From Maratus speciosus (lineage: Eukaryota > Arthropoda > Arachnida > Araneae > Salticidae), in the NCBI GenBank assembly GCA_963932465.1, contig OZ010795.1:525951451-526015450 (forward strand): a stretch of 64,000 nt of DNA, read 5' to 3'. The notes beneath the pieces were generated by a model. The model had not been told where the DNA came from. It did not search any database and saw only the letters and a program-made list of their open reading frames with translations. Positions 45,822 through 58,318 of the stretch are shown here, piece after piece. The position numbers were made by a program, and so were the translations under genes. Every line of letters begins with the position of its first letter. The stretch's first letter is position 1.

Positions 45822-46990
45822 CTAGGGGGCTCTGAACCCTACGAGCTACGCTCGCCATCCCCCGTTCAGGCTCATCAAAATCCAAAAATCACGCTAATTT
45901 GATCGGCTTTAAAAATATTGACTTAAAAAAAAAAAAAAACCAGTTGCGATCTCTCTGTAAACGAGTTTCCGTTCGTTTTCCTTGGATTGGGGTTTTTAAG
46001 ACCAAATCTGCTGCTGTTAAGAGATACAATGGCTGTTTTCGTATTTAATTAAAAACTTAGTTAAACATTTGAAAATAAGCTAATGTAAAATGAATTAAGT
46101 AAACAGTGTCATTTTCTCCCGGTATTTTTTAACAGCGTTATAAGATAGTTATTTTAAATAATTCATTTTAAATGTATCGTTTTAAATCTGACGTAATTTA
46201 CACCAAAGTTTTATTTGTCTTATTAATATTCAGGTGAAAATACTTTTGTTGTTAGAAGGAAATATTATTTGCGCTGTCTTCGAATTCACGATAATAGTTG
46301 AAAAGATTATCTCAAAATATGTCGCGCAAATATATTTTTTAATTTAAATTGTTTTGCCATATTTTTTGGCCATTTTAAATATGACGTAACTTCCTCCATT
46401 TACAAGTTTTAACACATAATAATTTTTTATTTTAACATTTTGTTTCTCTTTTAAAATTCAACTGTAAATATGGTTCTTATGACGTAATTTTCCTGCTTTT
46501 AACACGTAATCATTTAATTCTAATTTTAAAGTTTTCTTCTGTTTATAATAGTCACGTCTAAATAAATTTTTAATTTGAAGTAAACATTATTGTTTACGCT
46601 GTTTATACAATTGGCAACAGTTTAAATTAATAACATTTTCTAAAATATATAAAAAATATCTCTCGAAATGCTGAAAATTTGAATTTAAAATAGAAATAAA
46701 ACCTCAGAAATGTGTCAAATAAAAAAAAATAAATGCAATCTGCACACCGGGAACTTATAACGTATAAAATGATCTAAAAATGATTAAATTCTCATGTATA
46801 GTTTTTGCTCCAATACAACTTTTTTAGTGGAACAATTTTGCCCAACTTTAGCATTATAATATCTCTTAAAATAATTCTTCGATTTGAAAACTGTCGGCAT
46901 CATCGTGTTTATATAACCTTTCTCAATAATAGCACCGATTTGCATATTTTTGTATGCAACAGTTTTTTTAATATTAACGAAGAAAGGCCA
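45822..46990 (-). mobile_element. Non-autonomous Helitron-like element, 5'-truncated
   Basis: The 3' end on the minus strand has the CGAGC..GCTCG stem and a decayed GGGTTC..GCCCCC hairpin running into CTAG at 45822-45825, then T. The interior matches the copies at 23578 and 38345, down to the GTTAATATT block near 46975. The CCG-rich 5' part is missing. Frames across 46805-47131 are accidental. Confidence 0.75.
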
Positions 46991-46999
46991 TGTTTAAGC

Positions 47000-48600
47000 A
47001 TTCAAATTGGATGCCGATCTACTGGGAATATCTACGCAGATTTTCATTATTCCATTTCCAAATCAAAACTTTTTTATATATATAGAAGGAAAATATTGCA
47101 TAATTGTCTTGGAATCATCGTAAGTACATAAAATTCAAAGTACAAACGTAATTTTACATATGTGGATATATATGGACAGTGGTATTTTTTAAATAGAGTA
47201 CCGTTCAATTAAACAAATTTTTTATAGGAATATGTGCAGAATTTTTTTATCCATTAATATGTCAATTTTAATGGGGAAAAAAAGCTTCATCTTTTCCATA
47301 AAAGTTGAAAAATGAAGGTTAATATTTTCAGTTCTTTTTCTAAAATGTCAGTTATTTTTCTTAAAAGACATGATGTCTTGGAACCTATATAACATTTTTT
47401 AATCATAATATTACATCTAAGATAACATTTTTTTTATGAATTTTTATTACCTTTTTTTTCTCATTACTCTTACAAAGTATTTGTAATTACAGTTAAGTAA
47501 CGTTATCAAATTACTTGTGCATATTTATCATAATAAACGTTAATGGAATTTTTATAACGATAAAATATTTTGAAATAATATATCATATTTTCTGCAAAAA
47601 AAAATCATCTTATATATTGCGTAATTAAAGATAAGTTTTTGGGTAATTTTTTTTTTCTAATAAAATTTGGATTAAACAGTTGAACATGTTTCTGAACGTA
47701 TATCTTCAATGAAAGCTTAAACTAAAAAAAAAAAAAAAATGTTTTACAAGAAATCATTTTCAAAGGATTTAAAAAACATCATATTTCTTTGTTATAAAAC
47801 TCATGAATTATTTCATGTTCTCAATAAATCCTAGAAAATATGTTAAAATATTTTCTGGGTAAGGTATAAGGTCTGAGTAAGGTTTTAAGGTATATATATA
47901 TATATATATACATGCGTGTGTCTGTACCTTATTGCATATAAATAAATTTATTTATTATTTTTATATAAACATAGACAAAATCTTATTTTAGTTCTATTTA
48001 AATGAAAGTTTTAAATTATCCAAATACTTTTGCGATTTTTTTTGCATCGGCCGAAACTGCATGAAGTTATGTATAGAATTGAACCAAATTTCATACATAT
48101 GTTTCCGATTATTGACTCCAGGTCACCGTTGGAAATGGTGATATTCCCAGAAGTGGGTCTGTGATTTTTGTGGAATTTTCTCGATTTTTGCAGTTATAGT
48201 AAAGAATTTATAAATGTTTATCGAAGAAATTTTATATTTAGATATAATGTAATAAACCGATGTTAGTATAAAAATTCATCGAAAATTTGCATGAAGATGT
48301 TGCTGTGATAGCAAATTTTGTTCGATATTCAGAACGGTCGCTGTAGCTATGGAAAAGGAAAATCATACTGAATCGCACAAACGATCATTCTATGTTTAAG
48401 TGGCATACTTGAGATAAGCGTTTCTTCGCCCTTTACTCTTTGATTAGACTTCATTACAAAATTTTTCTTTTCTTATGGTTTGAAACATTTATCGAAAATA
48501 AAATCTTGAAGTATAAAGAAAAAACAAATAACAGATCTCTTAACTAATATTTTTTTCATTTATAAAATGCATTATTTAATCCAAAATTTGTATATGTCTA
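47000..48600. other. AT-rich stretch with a short (TA)n, no gene recognised
   Basis: A (TA)n run occurs at about 47891-47912. Near 48080 ATGTATAGAATTGAACC resembles the 36.2-kb repeat's ATGCATAACTTAATAC surroundings only weakly. No coding sequence was recognised. Confidence 0.4.
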
Positions 48601-49257
48601 AAAATAAGTAAAAAATCTTTTGTCAAATGACTATACGATTTTATATATAGTTTGTACAGAATATAAATTCTATTCATCAGTAAATTAAATAAAGAACAGA
48701 AGCATTTTTTTTTCCTCACAAGGTGTTTGAACGAATATTTTGTAGAAAGAAAAAAAAAAAACTTAACCTGTTATATATCTTCTTTTTAAACAGTTTCTGG
48801 CATTTTATGACGACTGACATTTCATGAATGACAAAACATTTGTAAAAAATATATATTTCCGTAAATATTTTGAAAATTTCATATGTGAAAATAAGAAAAA
48901 AAGTTTTATAAAATGACTATACGATTTTATATATAGTTTATATAGAATATATATAATATACATGGATAAATTAAATGAAGAACAGAAACACTTTTTCCTC
49001 ACAACGTGTTTCAACGTATATTTTGTAGAAAGCAAAAAAACTTAAGCTGTTATATATCTTCATTTTAAACAGTTTCTGATATTTTATGACGACTGACATT
49101 TCATGAATGACTAAACATTTGTAAAAAAATATACGTTTCCGTAAGTATTTTGAAAATTTCCTATATAAAAATAAGAAAAAAACATCGTTTTTTAAAATGA
49201 CTATACGATTTTATGTATAGTTTATACAGAATATATATATTATACATCAGTAAATTA
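48600..49257. repeat. ~278-bp tandem repeat, first part
   Basis: ATGACGACTGACATTTCATG recurs at 48808 and 49086 (278 bp). Each is followed by ACTATACGATTTTATATATAG and CACTTTTTCCTCACAA blocks. The array resumes at about 50709, so it was split by an insertion. Confidence 0.85.
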
Positions 49258-49965
49258 AGTGGACATTTAAAAAATCTCTTTTAATTTTCATAACAGAGAT
49301 TTAAAATTTTGTGAAAATATACTTTCACCCTAAATATATAGAACAACTTCAAAGAAAGTTTCAATCTTATTATAATTTTAAGATCTTTTAAAAAATTTAA
49401 AATTTTAAAATGTTCATTGCGTCATAATTTTTTAGATATTTCCCCAATTTTGGATTTTAATCACGTAAAACTCTATTACAAACATATCTGTGTATCGATT
49501 TTTTAATCCCTTAAATAGTTATTTTTTTACAGATATATATATATATATATATATTAATTCCACATCGATTTTCATTAAAATTCCGCCTTATAATAAGCTG
49601 AAAGTCAAATTTAATTGTCTTAATGAAGTAAAATTTTGCAATACATATACAGTTTCTTTTTATGCAATATCAGGATTCTTCCTTATCAATTTCATGAAAT
49701 TTGGTCAAAAATTAAGTAGCAAGGATCATTTAAAAATTTTTCAACAGCTTAAAGATCAATATTGAGAAAAGTAGATTTAAAGTATATTAAAAAGACAAAA
49801 AAATATTTGTGAACAAGGTTAAAACACTTGTAACTTTGCGTAAAATAATCGCATCTGCATGCGGTTTTGACGTAGTACAAATTGGAGAATAAAAGACACA
49901 CAAAAAGAAGTGTTGATTTTGGGGTCGATTTTTGCTCAAAAAAAAAAAAAAAGTCCACGTGTCCC
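49258..49965. other. First half of the sequence that splits the 278-bp array
   Basis: It has no match to the tandem units and lies between them and the MITE at 49969. It contains a short (TA)n (49534-49554). GTGGAC at the left edge and GTCCAC at 49952-49957 face each other, which may hint at another decayed TIR element. No gene was recognised. Confidence 0.4.
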
Positions 49966-49968
49966 TTA

Positions 49969-50704
49969 AGGGGTCTCAGGACTCTTAAAATTGGAAAAAT
50001 GAAAAAAAAAAGGACCATTTTCAACGTTTAATATCTTAAAATTTATTTGATATTAAGACACAATTTTAAATGGGAATGAAAGATACAAGTATGTTCTTTC
50101 ATTTCAAATATATGAAAAATTGCAAGATGCAGAATTAGCATTTACACGTGGCTCAAAACTGTCAGACATTTGACGAGCAGAAAATCGGCATAACAGCTTA
50201 TGCGTACGATTACAAAATAAATTTTGCAACTAGGATGAAAATTTTTCTGCCTACTTATAGCTCAGATTTTAATAATGACACTGAACTTAAATAAATTTGT
50301 GTTTAAAGCATTTTTATATTTTTGCTATTGCAAAATTTAGAAAATTTCAATAATATAAACTCCTAAAAATTATTTTTTTTTTCCAATAAAAATGAAATTT
50401 TAGGTTCAGTTTATAGAGACTAACATGAAACATAAGTTTTGAAAATTTCATGAAAAAATATTCAGAAGTTTTTGAGATATCGTGCGTGGTATGCCCAAAA
50501 ACGTCATTTGGAGAAAAATGACTTCAAAATTTTGGAAACACCGCTTCAGCTATTGAGCGAGTATAATTCTAAATGTCATAACTTCTGTTCCAATGGGAAT
50601 TTCAAGTTAACAATTATATCAAAATGTTCAGAAAACATAGAAGTTTAACTTGTAAATAAATTAAAATTTCGAAAATTTTAGAGCTTCAAGAGTCCTGAGA
50701 CCCC
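49969..50704. mobile_element. TTAA-flanked MITE with 17-bp perfect TIRs (736 bp)
   Basis: GGGGTCTCAGGACTCTT at 49969-49985 is the exact reverse complement of 50688-50704. TTAA lies on both sides (49965-49968 and 50705-50708). It is of the same structural type as 44146-44987 but has unrelated ends. No transposase is present. Confidence 0.85.
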
Positions 50705-50708
50705 TTAA

Positions 50709-51185
50709 ACAAATAGCAAAAACACTTTTTCCTCACAAGGTGTTTCAGCGTATATTTTGTAAAAAGCAAAAAAACCTTAAGAAGTTATATATCTTCTTTT
50801 TATACAGCGTCTGACATTTTATTACTACTGATATTTCACGAATGACTAAAACTTTCTAAAAATATATGGTATATTTATAAATATTTTGCAGTTTCATATG
50901 TGAAAATAAAAACAAAATCTTTTGTAAAATGATGGTATGATTTTATATATAGTTTGTGTGAAATATATATATTATACATCAAAAATTAAATAAAGAACAG
51001 AAACACTTTTTCCTCACAAGGTATTTTGGGTCAACAAATATTTTGTAGAAAGCAAAAAACCTTAAGCTGCTATATATCTTCTTTTCTACAGCTTCTGACA
51101 TTTTATGACAACTGACTTTTCATGAATGACTAAACATTTCTAAAAATATATGTGTCTGTAAATATTTTGCAGATTTCATACTTTT
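50709..51185. repeat. ~278-bp tandem repeat, second part
   Basis: It resumes with AAACACTTTTTCCTCACAAGG and includes TCTGACATTTTAT.AC.ACTGA near 50810 and 51085. It is slightly more diverged than the first part. Confidence 0.85.
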
Positions 51186-51399
51186 TAATATTTGTTATAC
51201 AAGGATATACACAATTAACAATGTTTCAATTATAATACGACCAAAAAGTGTGGAAAAATATGTTTACGTGATGTTAACACTCCATACTTTGTGCTTTTAA
51301 AGCAATTTAAATATGAGTTTCGATTTTAAATATAATCTAACTAATGTATTTTTTGGAATTGAAAAGGTTGGATGGGAATTGAACAAGATGGAACAAGTT

Positions 51400-51740
51400 A
51401 TCTCATGAAGCACTTCCGTGTGCGTAATTCAGTAACGAACAAAAGTCCAAGTCAGATACTCTAAGCAAGTAAATAGCTTTTTACTGTTCAAGTGAGATAA
51501 GATCCCTACACACTCCATCCGCAGTTAAAAAGTCTTATTGACGTCCAACGAGTGATATCCATTCGGGAGAGATGCTGTCGTCGAGAGGATCGAACCAGGG
51601 ATCTCATGAACAATAGGCGAAAACAATAGCATCGAGCAAATGTCAAGGCGGTTACTCTAAATTAGTAGCTCGCTGTATACTGTTCAGATGACATGAGATC
51701 GGTACACAATAGCTAAACACACTCAGGAACTTCGAAAAGG
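51400..51740 (-). mobile_element. Composite tRNA-like SINE (dimeric)
   Basis: Minus-strand GATCCCTGGTTCGATCCTCTC around 51590 is a clear B box. Two related segments, CTGTTCAAGTGAGATAAGATC (51496-51516) and CTGTTCAGATGACATGAGATC (51681-51701), with preceding TACTCTAA words, lie ~185 bp apart. This suggests a tandem or dimeric element. Confidence 0.6.
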
Positions 51741-51924
51741 GTTGTAACTTCGAAAAATTAAGCTTAATTTGAAAAGATTCATTTGATGTCATGACGAAGA
51801 CACTGTTATTTTTTAATTCTGAAATGAACATTAAGATTACTTAGTATACGAAACAATTTTTGACATTTTAATTATCGAAGTTTTATTCAGTTTGGCTTAA
51901 AGGCATGAGACCAACCGAGTGAAA

Positions 51925-52095
51925 ATGTGTCCAAGTCTGTACTCGAACCAGGGTCACTGGCATAATGCGTCAATGATGAGTAACCTGGACGATTCCGGAT
52001 TTGCACTTCTCAGTCTGATCTCTAGGCTGTATTAGCATCATGTAATGGAACGTTTTCCATGAGCCAGCGAATAATGTCGGACATGGTGACTGTCA
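51925..52095 (-). mobile_element. tRNA-like SINE, second family, copy 2
   Basis: Minus-strand CCTGGTTCGAGTACAG is the B-box region, and GTCCAGGTTACTCATCATTGACGC is the D-arm side. Upstream, AACGTTCCATTACATGATGC matches AATATTCCATTATATGCTGC of 34285-34460. The flanking GAGTGAAAATGTGTCC is shared with the first SINE family's body. Confidence 0.7.
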
Positions 52096-52099
52096 CTAT

Positions 52100-53665
52100 G
52101 ATAATTTGATAATCATAGACTGAACATTTTATGAGGAGTGGCGGTCACACGCACACAAAAGAAAATTGGAGTAAGAAAATCTTTTCTGTATCAGCTGTTT
52201 TCTTCTAAGCAGCATATTTTGTGGATTTTTTTATTTAATAAAGTAACTTAAAACATTTCATAAAGTTCTCTAAATACGTCGAGCGAAATCGTAATTTAAT
52301 ATTTTCGTCGATTACAAATGAATAAAAATTTTTTATTGATTAAAAATAATGTACGATATTTTTTCATTATAAACATATTTTTCTGTCAAAGTTGGGAGTA
52401 ATCATATTTTTCTTATATGTTAAGAAATAAGTTGCGTTATGTAATTCAGTTTTTTGCTTCTGCTTTCTCGACTAATTCACTTAGATAATCATTAAAATCA
52501 AATTACGTTTTATCACATTTTTATTTTCAAAGTTTCTTCATCTTGCTTGTTTATATTGATTCGCTTTAGAAATTTTCGAAAGAAAAACAGATAAATAAGA
52601 ATTTTTCTTACCGCTACATTGTTCTTCTAAAAGTCAACAAAATTGATTTATTTCCTATAAGTCTGTGAAAACCTCAAATTGCATTATATTTCCATCTTAC
52701 TTTTTAAATCTTTCTAAATTTCATGTATTTTCATTTATTGAAAACAGCTGAAAATACTAATAAAAATAAAATAGTTTCAAATTAAGAAATCTATAAAATT
52801 GAATCTAATTTAGTGGGACTTCAGATCTAATGTTAAAGCACATCAAAACATTTTTTAAACGAAATTGGATTAGTGTGAACTAACTTCGAATACTTAATCA
52901 GATAATTAGTATCAGAAATATATTGTTAGTTTAAGATATTATTTAAATGAGAAACAATGAGTAATTAAGGAAATTGATTTCGTCTGTCACGTGGGTGCTC
53001 TACATATTTACTTATTTATTTATAATTTTCTTTTAAGTATTGAATAATTCATTCTGCACTGAATCAACAATTTGCATACTATTAATTGTAATATATTTCT
53101 AAAAAAGACTCAGTGTCATTCCCCTCTTTATAGTCAACAAATTGCTCTCTGTTAAGTGTAATTTCTACCTTTTTCCCAAGCGAGAACAATTATTGTTTTT
53201 AATAGTTATTAAATTAAATATTTACAGTTTTTAAAATAATTATAAATTAACAAGATTCATATGTTAGCGGTTTATGGAGCACGTATTATTCCTGTGTTTT
53301 TATAATAAAATATTGAAAGATGCTTTTACTTGACGTTTTTCTATTTACAAGGTTTCTTCACTTTCCCTACTTAATCTGTATTCTGCTGAAAGTATTTAAA
53401 CAACATTTTTTTTTTTTTTATTCTTTCTCACATTTATTAAGTTAACGCAATTTTCAAAGAAAATGCTGCCGTTTAATTCTCATGATTTTAATTGATGAAA
53501 CTCTTAACATTAATACAAAATTTGTTCCTTTGTATGTCTTCAGAACATACATAAATCATTCTTATCATGCATTTTTAATATATCTTCTCAGCTCTTTTAA
53601 TGGTGCGCTTATCATGATATGACAGATTATACATTGACGGTGATTTCGTTTAATGTTTACAATGA
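52100..53665. other. AT-rich stretch without recognised features
   Basis: No coding frame of note, no tandem array and no element ends were recognised across about 1.5 kb. Confidence 0.4.
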
Positions 53666-54001
53666 AATCATTTAAAAAAAAAAAACGTCCTTAAGGCAAC
53701 TGCCGGGAGGAAGATATAGCTTTCACATTCCTTGTTTTTAAAAAGCCAATTTGTATTATTCAAACACAAGAAGCTCAAATTAGTGGAACGCGATTATAGA
53801 AGATTCGATAATAGTTTTTGTCAATACTGAATATGAATGAGAATTTCGCAAATTAGTCAGCTTTATCCAAGCTGGTTTTCTTTAAAGTGATTTATTATTG
53901 ATCGCTCAATCTGGGTTTATCTTGAAGTGCCCGTCGTTTAAAAACAACACGATGGGTGAAGCCTGCGCACATGATCACTCACATCGAAATCAGTTGATAT
54001 A

Positions 54002-55130
54002 TGGGCATTCTCACAATCTTTTGACTATTATGTCCCTGAATAATAATTTTTATTTTATTACATATTGTTGCAATTTTTTTTATTTCATATACTGGGGAAC
54101 ATCCCCTTGCATGATATTAACTAGACAATTAAGTTTTGGACAATGTTGGGGGTCCAAATTCCAGGAAAACTCTTATACCGTCCAGTAACCCTGATGCTGA
54201 TTTTTAAGTTTGGAGCTCTCTGTATAAAATTGTTTCAATAAAAGTAATTCAATGTAATTTTTTTTCGAAACTGGGGCAATCATTTTATATAAATATGTAT
54301 CAAAAAAATTAACCTGTGCACATTTTTGCGGTTGATATTATTTTTTTTAACTCTGTCCCTGGTTTTAGATTCCTTAACGTCCCTCTTCTAACCTTAAACA
54401 GAAAATCACATCAGATGCAGCCACAGAAGTTTTTTCTCATGCAAAAGTATGCTAGATAAAGCATGTCTAAAATTCTTTCACAGAAAATTTACTGCAGAAT
54501 TTAAATCATCATTTAAATATCAATTTCAAGCAACGTGGCTTTATTGGTAGTCTTACCGTCCCCAAGGTTTATTCCTATACTTTTCGAGGTAAATTAAGTT
54601 TTTTTTTTATTATTATTATTTAATCCAGTTTAAATAACTGTTTCTAAAAATTAATGAACAATGTGGCTATCATTTATTCTTAACATGATTTGCCAAAAAT
54701 ACTGATAATTTTCCTTACCGTCCCATCCTTACCATCCCTCCCCCCCACTTACCGTCCCTTTTTCCTATACCATTACATTTTTCTTCCTTTCATCCCTTCT
54801 TTAACACCCCTTTAAGACAATGTTATACCAAAATTTTGTACTAAAAATACTACATTGTTATTATTTATTATTTGAATGGCCTGTGGGTACTATGCAAATT
54901 CATTATAAGTAAAAATTTAGAAGAAACTAGAAAGTTATAGTGGTAAAATGGTAAGGGAAATTAAGTTCGCAAGTTTAACTTAAAACTCAGTTAAATAAAA
55001 AAATTTCGCTGCTGACCATTTTTTTTTGCATCATTAAGGCATTCGTCTATCAGATTAAAATGTTATTTGAGCAAGTTTAATTTCACCAGATTTTTATTCC
55101 TGAAAGTCAAAAGATTGTGAGAATGCCCCA
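54002..55130. mobile_element. TIR element nested in X (1129 bp)
   Basis: The left TGGGCATTCTCACAATCTTT and the reverse-complemented right end TGGGGCATTCTCACAATCTT form ~24-bp TIRs. TATA flanks both sides (53998-54001 and 55131-55134). The other X copy reads across the site (near 12490) without it. The interior has repeated TACCGTCC words (54160-54770) and a C run near 54741. No transposase was recognised; the frame at 53898-54188 crosses the boundary. Confidence 0.8.
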
Positions 55131-55276
55131 TATACGAGTGATGTCGTGGGAAAAGAATTAGATTTTGCAAAATGTCACCAACATAAGAAAATCAAATTGC
55201 TATATATCGGCCATTTTTTCAGATAAAGGCGAAACAAAAAATGCTCCGGAATCCTCGTATAAAGTTCAAACACTTA

Positions 55277-55316
<40 letters not shown>

Positions 55317-56136
55317 TGTAATTGTTTTGTGCTTCATTTTAAATTTTAAATTAATTTTTTTTTAATGGCTGCTATTTTATTTCAAAATGGTGGATGAAGC
55401 TAGCCAACGAAATTGGTTGAGACATTGCTATAAACTACGCATGTGCCTAGTCACATCCAAATCGGTTAATAAATATGTGTGTTATCGCGTTACAAAAATC
55501 AGCTTGTTTCAAAATGCCACTAGAAATTCAAAGATTTCACACTAGAAATTCAAAGTGTTACAGCTCAGCCATTTGATAAGATTTTTTTTAGACGAAACAG
55601 AAAATGCCCCGAAATCTTTGTATCAAGGTCAAACACATATGAGAAAAATCGTTTTCAATTTCTAATTTTTTTGTATCTCATTTTAAATGTTATTTATTTT
55701 TTTAATTTTGAAACAAGATTGCGGATTAAGCTGGCCAACAAACTCGGATAATGGTATATAGTACGTTATGCACCAAGTTACACCTATATTTGTTTATAAA
55801 TACGCGTGTTATCGCGTGACAAAAATCAGATCATTTTAAAATGTCAGCCACTCAAGAAATTCAAAGTTCTATAACTCGGTCATTTTTAAAGATATAGATG
55901 AAAAATGCCGAGGAATATTTGTATTGAAGTCAAAAATTAAGAAAAAAGTATTTTTCAATTTCTAAATTTTTTGTACCTAATTTTAAATTAAAAAAATAAT
56001 AAATGGCTACCATGTTGAAATAAAATGGTGAATGAAGCAGGCTAACGAACTCGATCGAGACATTGGTGTGTACTATGTGCACACCAAGTTACATTGAAAT
56101 TGGTTCATAAATACAAAGTTACAGTGTGACAAATAT

Positions 56137-56160
<24 letters not shown>
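55131..56160. repeat. ~300-bp tandem units of X (reverse orientation)
   Basis: CCAAATCGGTTAATAAATA-type anchors recur near 55457, 55785 and 56090, each preceded by AGCTAGCCAACGAA-like words. They mirror the units at 11520-12600. A 35-base poly-A (55278-55312) and a (TA)n (56140-56168) are included. Confidence 0.85.
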
Positions 56161-56166
<6 letters not shown>

Positions 56167-56172
<6 letters not shown>

Positions 56173-57993
56173 GGCCATAATTAAACTAATGGTACGCAGA
56201 GTGTTCTGTAGCGCGATCTAATTGCGAAAATGGCGCCAAATTTTGTTGGAAGATAAACAAGACGTGGGACAAAGGATTCCGCGAAAAAAAAAATTAGTTC
56301 CAAAAATTACCGCCAGGGGAATATGTGGCACTGTGTATTCGAAAAAGAGATTTTCAAAAAATAAAAGATCAATTCTGAAATAAAATTACCGTTTATTTAA
56401 CGAATTTAGCAATTTAATACAAGCTCAAAATGGTAACAGTTTGTATAAGCTGAAAATTTACTTAAACACTGCTAAAGTTTCTTTATCTGCAATTTCACTT
56501 ACAGAGCCCCAAAGAAAGCAACAGCAGAAGAACAAGTTCTTTATTCAAATTTCACGTTACATCTTTTGGCCCAGTGCCAGCTTGTTCAGCTTTAAAAGGT
56601 AATGTGCTACTGTTAGGAACAATTTCATTGAAAGTTATCTTTCATAATGTCTCCTTCTTTAGTCAAGCAAGCTCTACTAGTCAAATTCTTTTACCTCAAC
56701 AAGTGCAATGAGCCAGCTGCTCATCGTGCTTTCAAAAAGCACAAAAAAATGCGGAAAGGTAACGGTCCTTTGTCAGTTAATGGTTTAAAATCAATGGTTG
56801 AGAAGTTTGAGAAAACAGGTTCTCTAAATGTTCAGTTAGGCAGAGGACGAAAACCCTTATCACAGAATACAATCGAAGAAGTGGCAACGGCGATTGTCAA
56901 CAGAGACCCAGACAATATTGCTACCACTTCCAGAGCTCGTGGGATAGCTCGAAGTCTGTATATGACTTATTGCACGGTATGGAAAATTCTACGAAAGATT
57001 ATCCACTTCTATCCGTACAAGATCAGCCGTGTACAAGAGTTACGTCACACCGACCATGATAAGCGATTGACTTTTGCTCTCACTTTTCTTGCCAGAATGG
57101 AGTTGGATGATGCTTGACCCTAGCAAACCTTATGGGGAGACGAGGCCCACTTTTACCAGGGTGGAACTGTAAATACCCAAAACTGCCGAATTTGGGATAA
57201 CAAGTCACCAAGAGCATTCAAAGAAATTCCTTTGCAGTCACCAAAGATAACTGTTTGGTGTGGTTTCACTGCAGATATGATCATAGGTCCATTCTTCTGT
57301 GAGAACATTACTCCGACAGGATATGTAACTTGTTCTGTTACCGGAGACAAATATTGCCAAATGCTAAACAACTTTGTTATTCCGGCACTTCAGCAAAGAC
57401 AGTGCCTAGAGAAAATCGTTTTCATGCAAGAAAGAGCCCCTCCACATATTGCTTTGCTGTTACAGCAGCTGCCACGTCAGAAATTCACAACAGAAAGAGT
57501 CATTAGATGCTGTTTTCCAACTGCATGGCCACCTCGGTCCCCTGATCTTACACCCTGTGACTTTTGGCTATAGGGTTACCAAAAGTCCAAGGTCTATCAC
57601 GGAAGTATCCAGGACCTGGCTACGTCAAAGGATAACATATCGCGAACTGTACGGGGTATTCCTGCAGACATGTTATTCTCTGTTGTTGTAAATGCTGCGC
57701 ACAGAATGCAACATGTGGACCCCAAAAATGGCGCCCACATCAAACTGAGTTGTATGTGCTAAATAAACGGTAATTTTATTTCATTATTGATTCTTCTGTT
57801 TTGAAACTCTCTTTTTCGAATACACAGGGCCACGTATTCCCCTGGCGATGATTTTTGAACTAAACTTTTTTTTTTCGCGGAATCCTTCGTCCCCCATCTT
57901 GTTTAATCTTCCTACAAAATGTGGCGCCATTCTCGCAATTAGATCGCGCTACAGAACACTCTGAGTAACGTTAGTTTAATTATGGCGACCTTG
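56167..57993 (+). mobile_element. Tc1/mariner-type transposon with 234-bp TIRs, full length but dead (1827 bp)
   Basis: The left TIR 56167-56400 and right TIR 57760-57993 are reverse complements over 234 bp. They start (T/C)AAGGT(G/C)GCCATAATTAA and end at TAAATAAACGGTAATTTTA. TA lies outside on both sides, within the (TA)n tract of X, as expected for TA-targeting Tc1/mariner elements. One transposase gene lies between the TIRs and ends at the edge of the right one. Confidence 0.92.
56647..57762 (+). pseudogene. Tc1/mariner-family transposase (DUF4817-type N-terminus), three nonsense codons
   Basis: The enzyme would bind the TIRs and move the element by DDE/D chemistry. One continuous frame of 372 codons runs from ATG 56647 to TAA 57760-57762 without frameshift. 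Residues ~5-85 form an HTH-type domain (LVKFFYLNKCNEPAAHRAF, then KFEKTGSLNVQLGRGRKP). Residues ~110-155 include TVWKILRKIIHFYPYKI. The first catalytic Asp is at 165 (WGDEAHF). The second position reads FMQERAPPH with Glu262 where Asp is usual. The third Asp is at 300 (PPRSPDLTPCDFWL), giving 37 residues between the last two. Stops are at codons 157 (TGA), 159 (TAG) and 309 (TAG). From memory of the family all three fall where Trp is usual. It is dead, but otherwise well preserved, so probably fairly young. Confidence 0.92.
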
Positions 57994-58110
57994 TATATAT
58001 CAACATTTGAACGGAGGGTGATTTCGGGGATTGGGGGTCATGATCGGTGAAAATATACCAAAATTTCTCAGAATCGCTTTCCTCCAAACAACTGCAAAAG
58101 TTAACTTTTT

Positions 58111-58318
58111 TTTTTAATGAAAGCTATGTAATAAGATATGTAACTTTTAAATGTTTATGATTTTTATTTTTTTAGAGAGCTCCCAAATGTTAAATATTTC
58201 AATTTATAACATTCTATACAACTTTTGCATAATTAAAAAAAATTACAAATTAGTAAATTTCTTCTTAAAGACATTTCGCAATACTAAAGGAATCATAATT
58301 TAACACGTTTCAAAAATT

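Larger units (their letters stand above)
53670..58110 (-). mobile_element. Element X, inverted second copy, invaded by two transposons
   Basis: It is the reverse complement of 11372-12860 in segments. Bases 53670-54001 match 12520-12860, 55131-56166 match the tandem part, and 57994-58110 match 11372-11490. The two gaps are exactly filled by TIR elements (54002-55130 and 56167-57993). Without them X is about 1.5 kb, close to the first copy. Confidence 0.8.

Noticed and set aside
57153..57691. Extra open frames on both strands within the mariner-type transposase
   Set aside because: They overlap the single continuous transposase frame 56647-57762. The plus-strand frame at 57449-57691 and the minus-strand frame at 57153-57371 are shadows.
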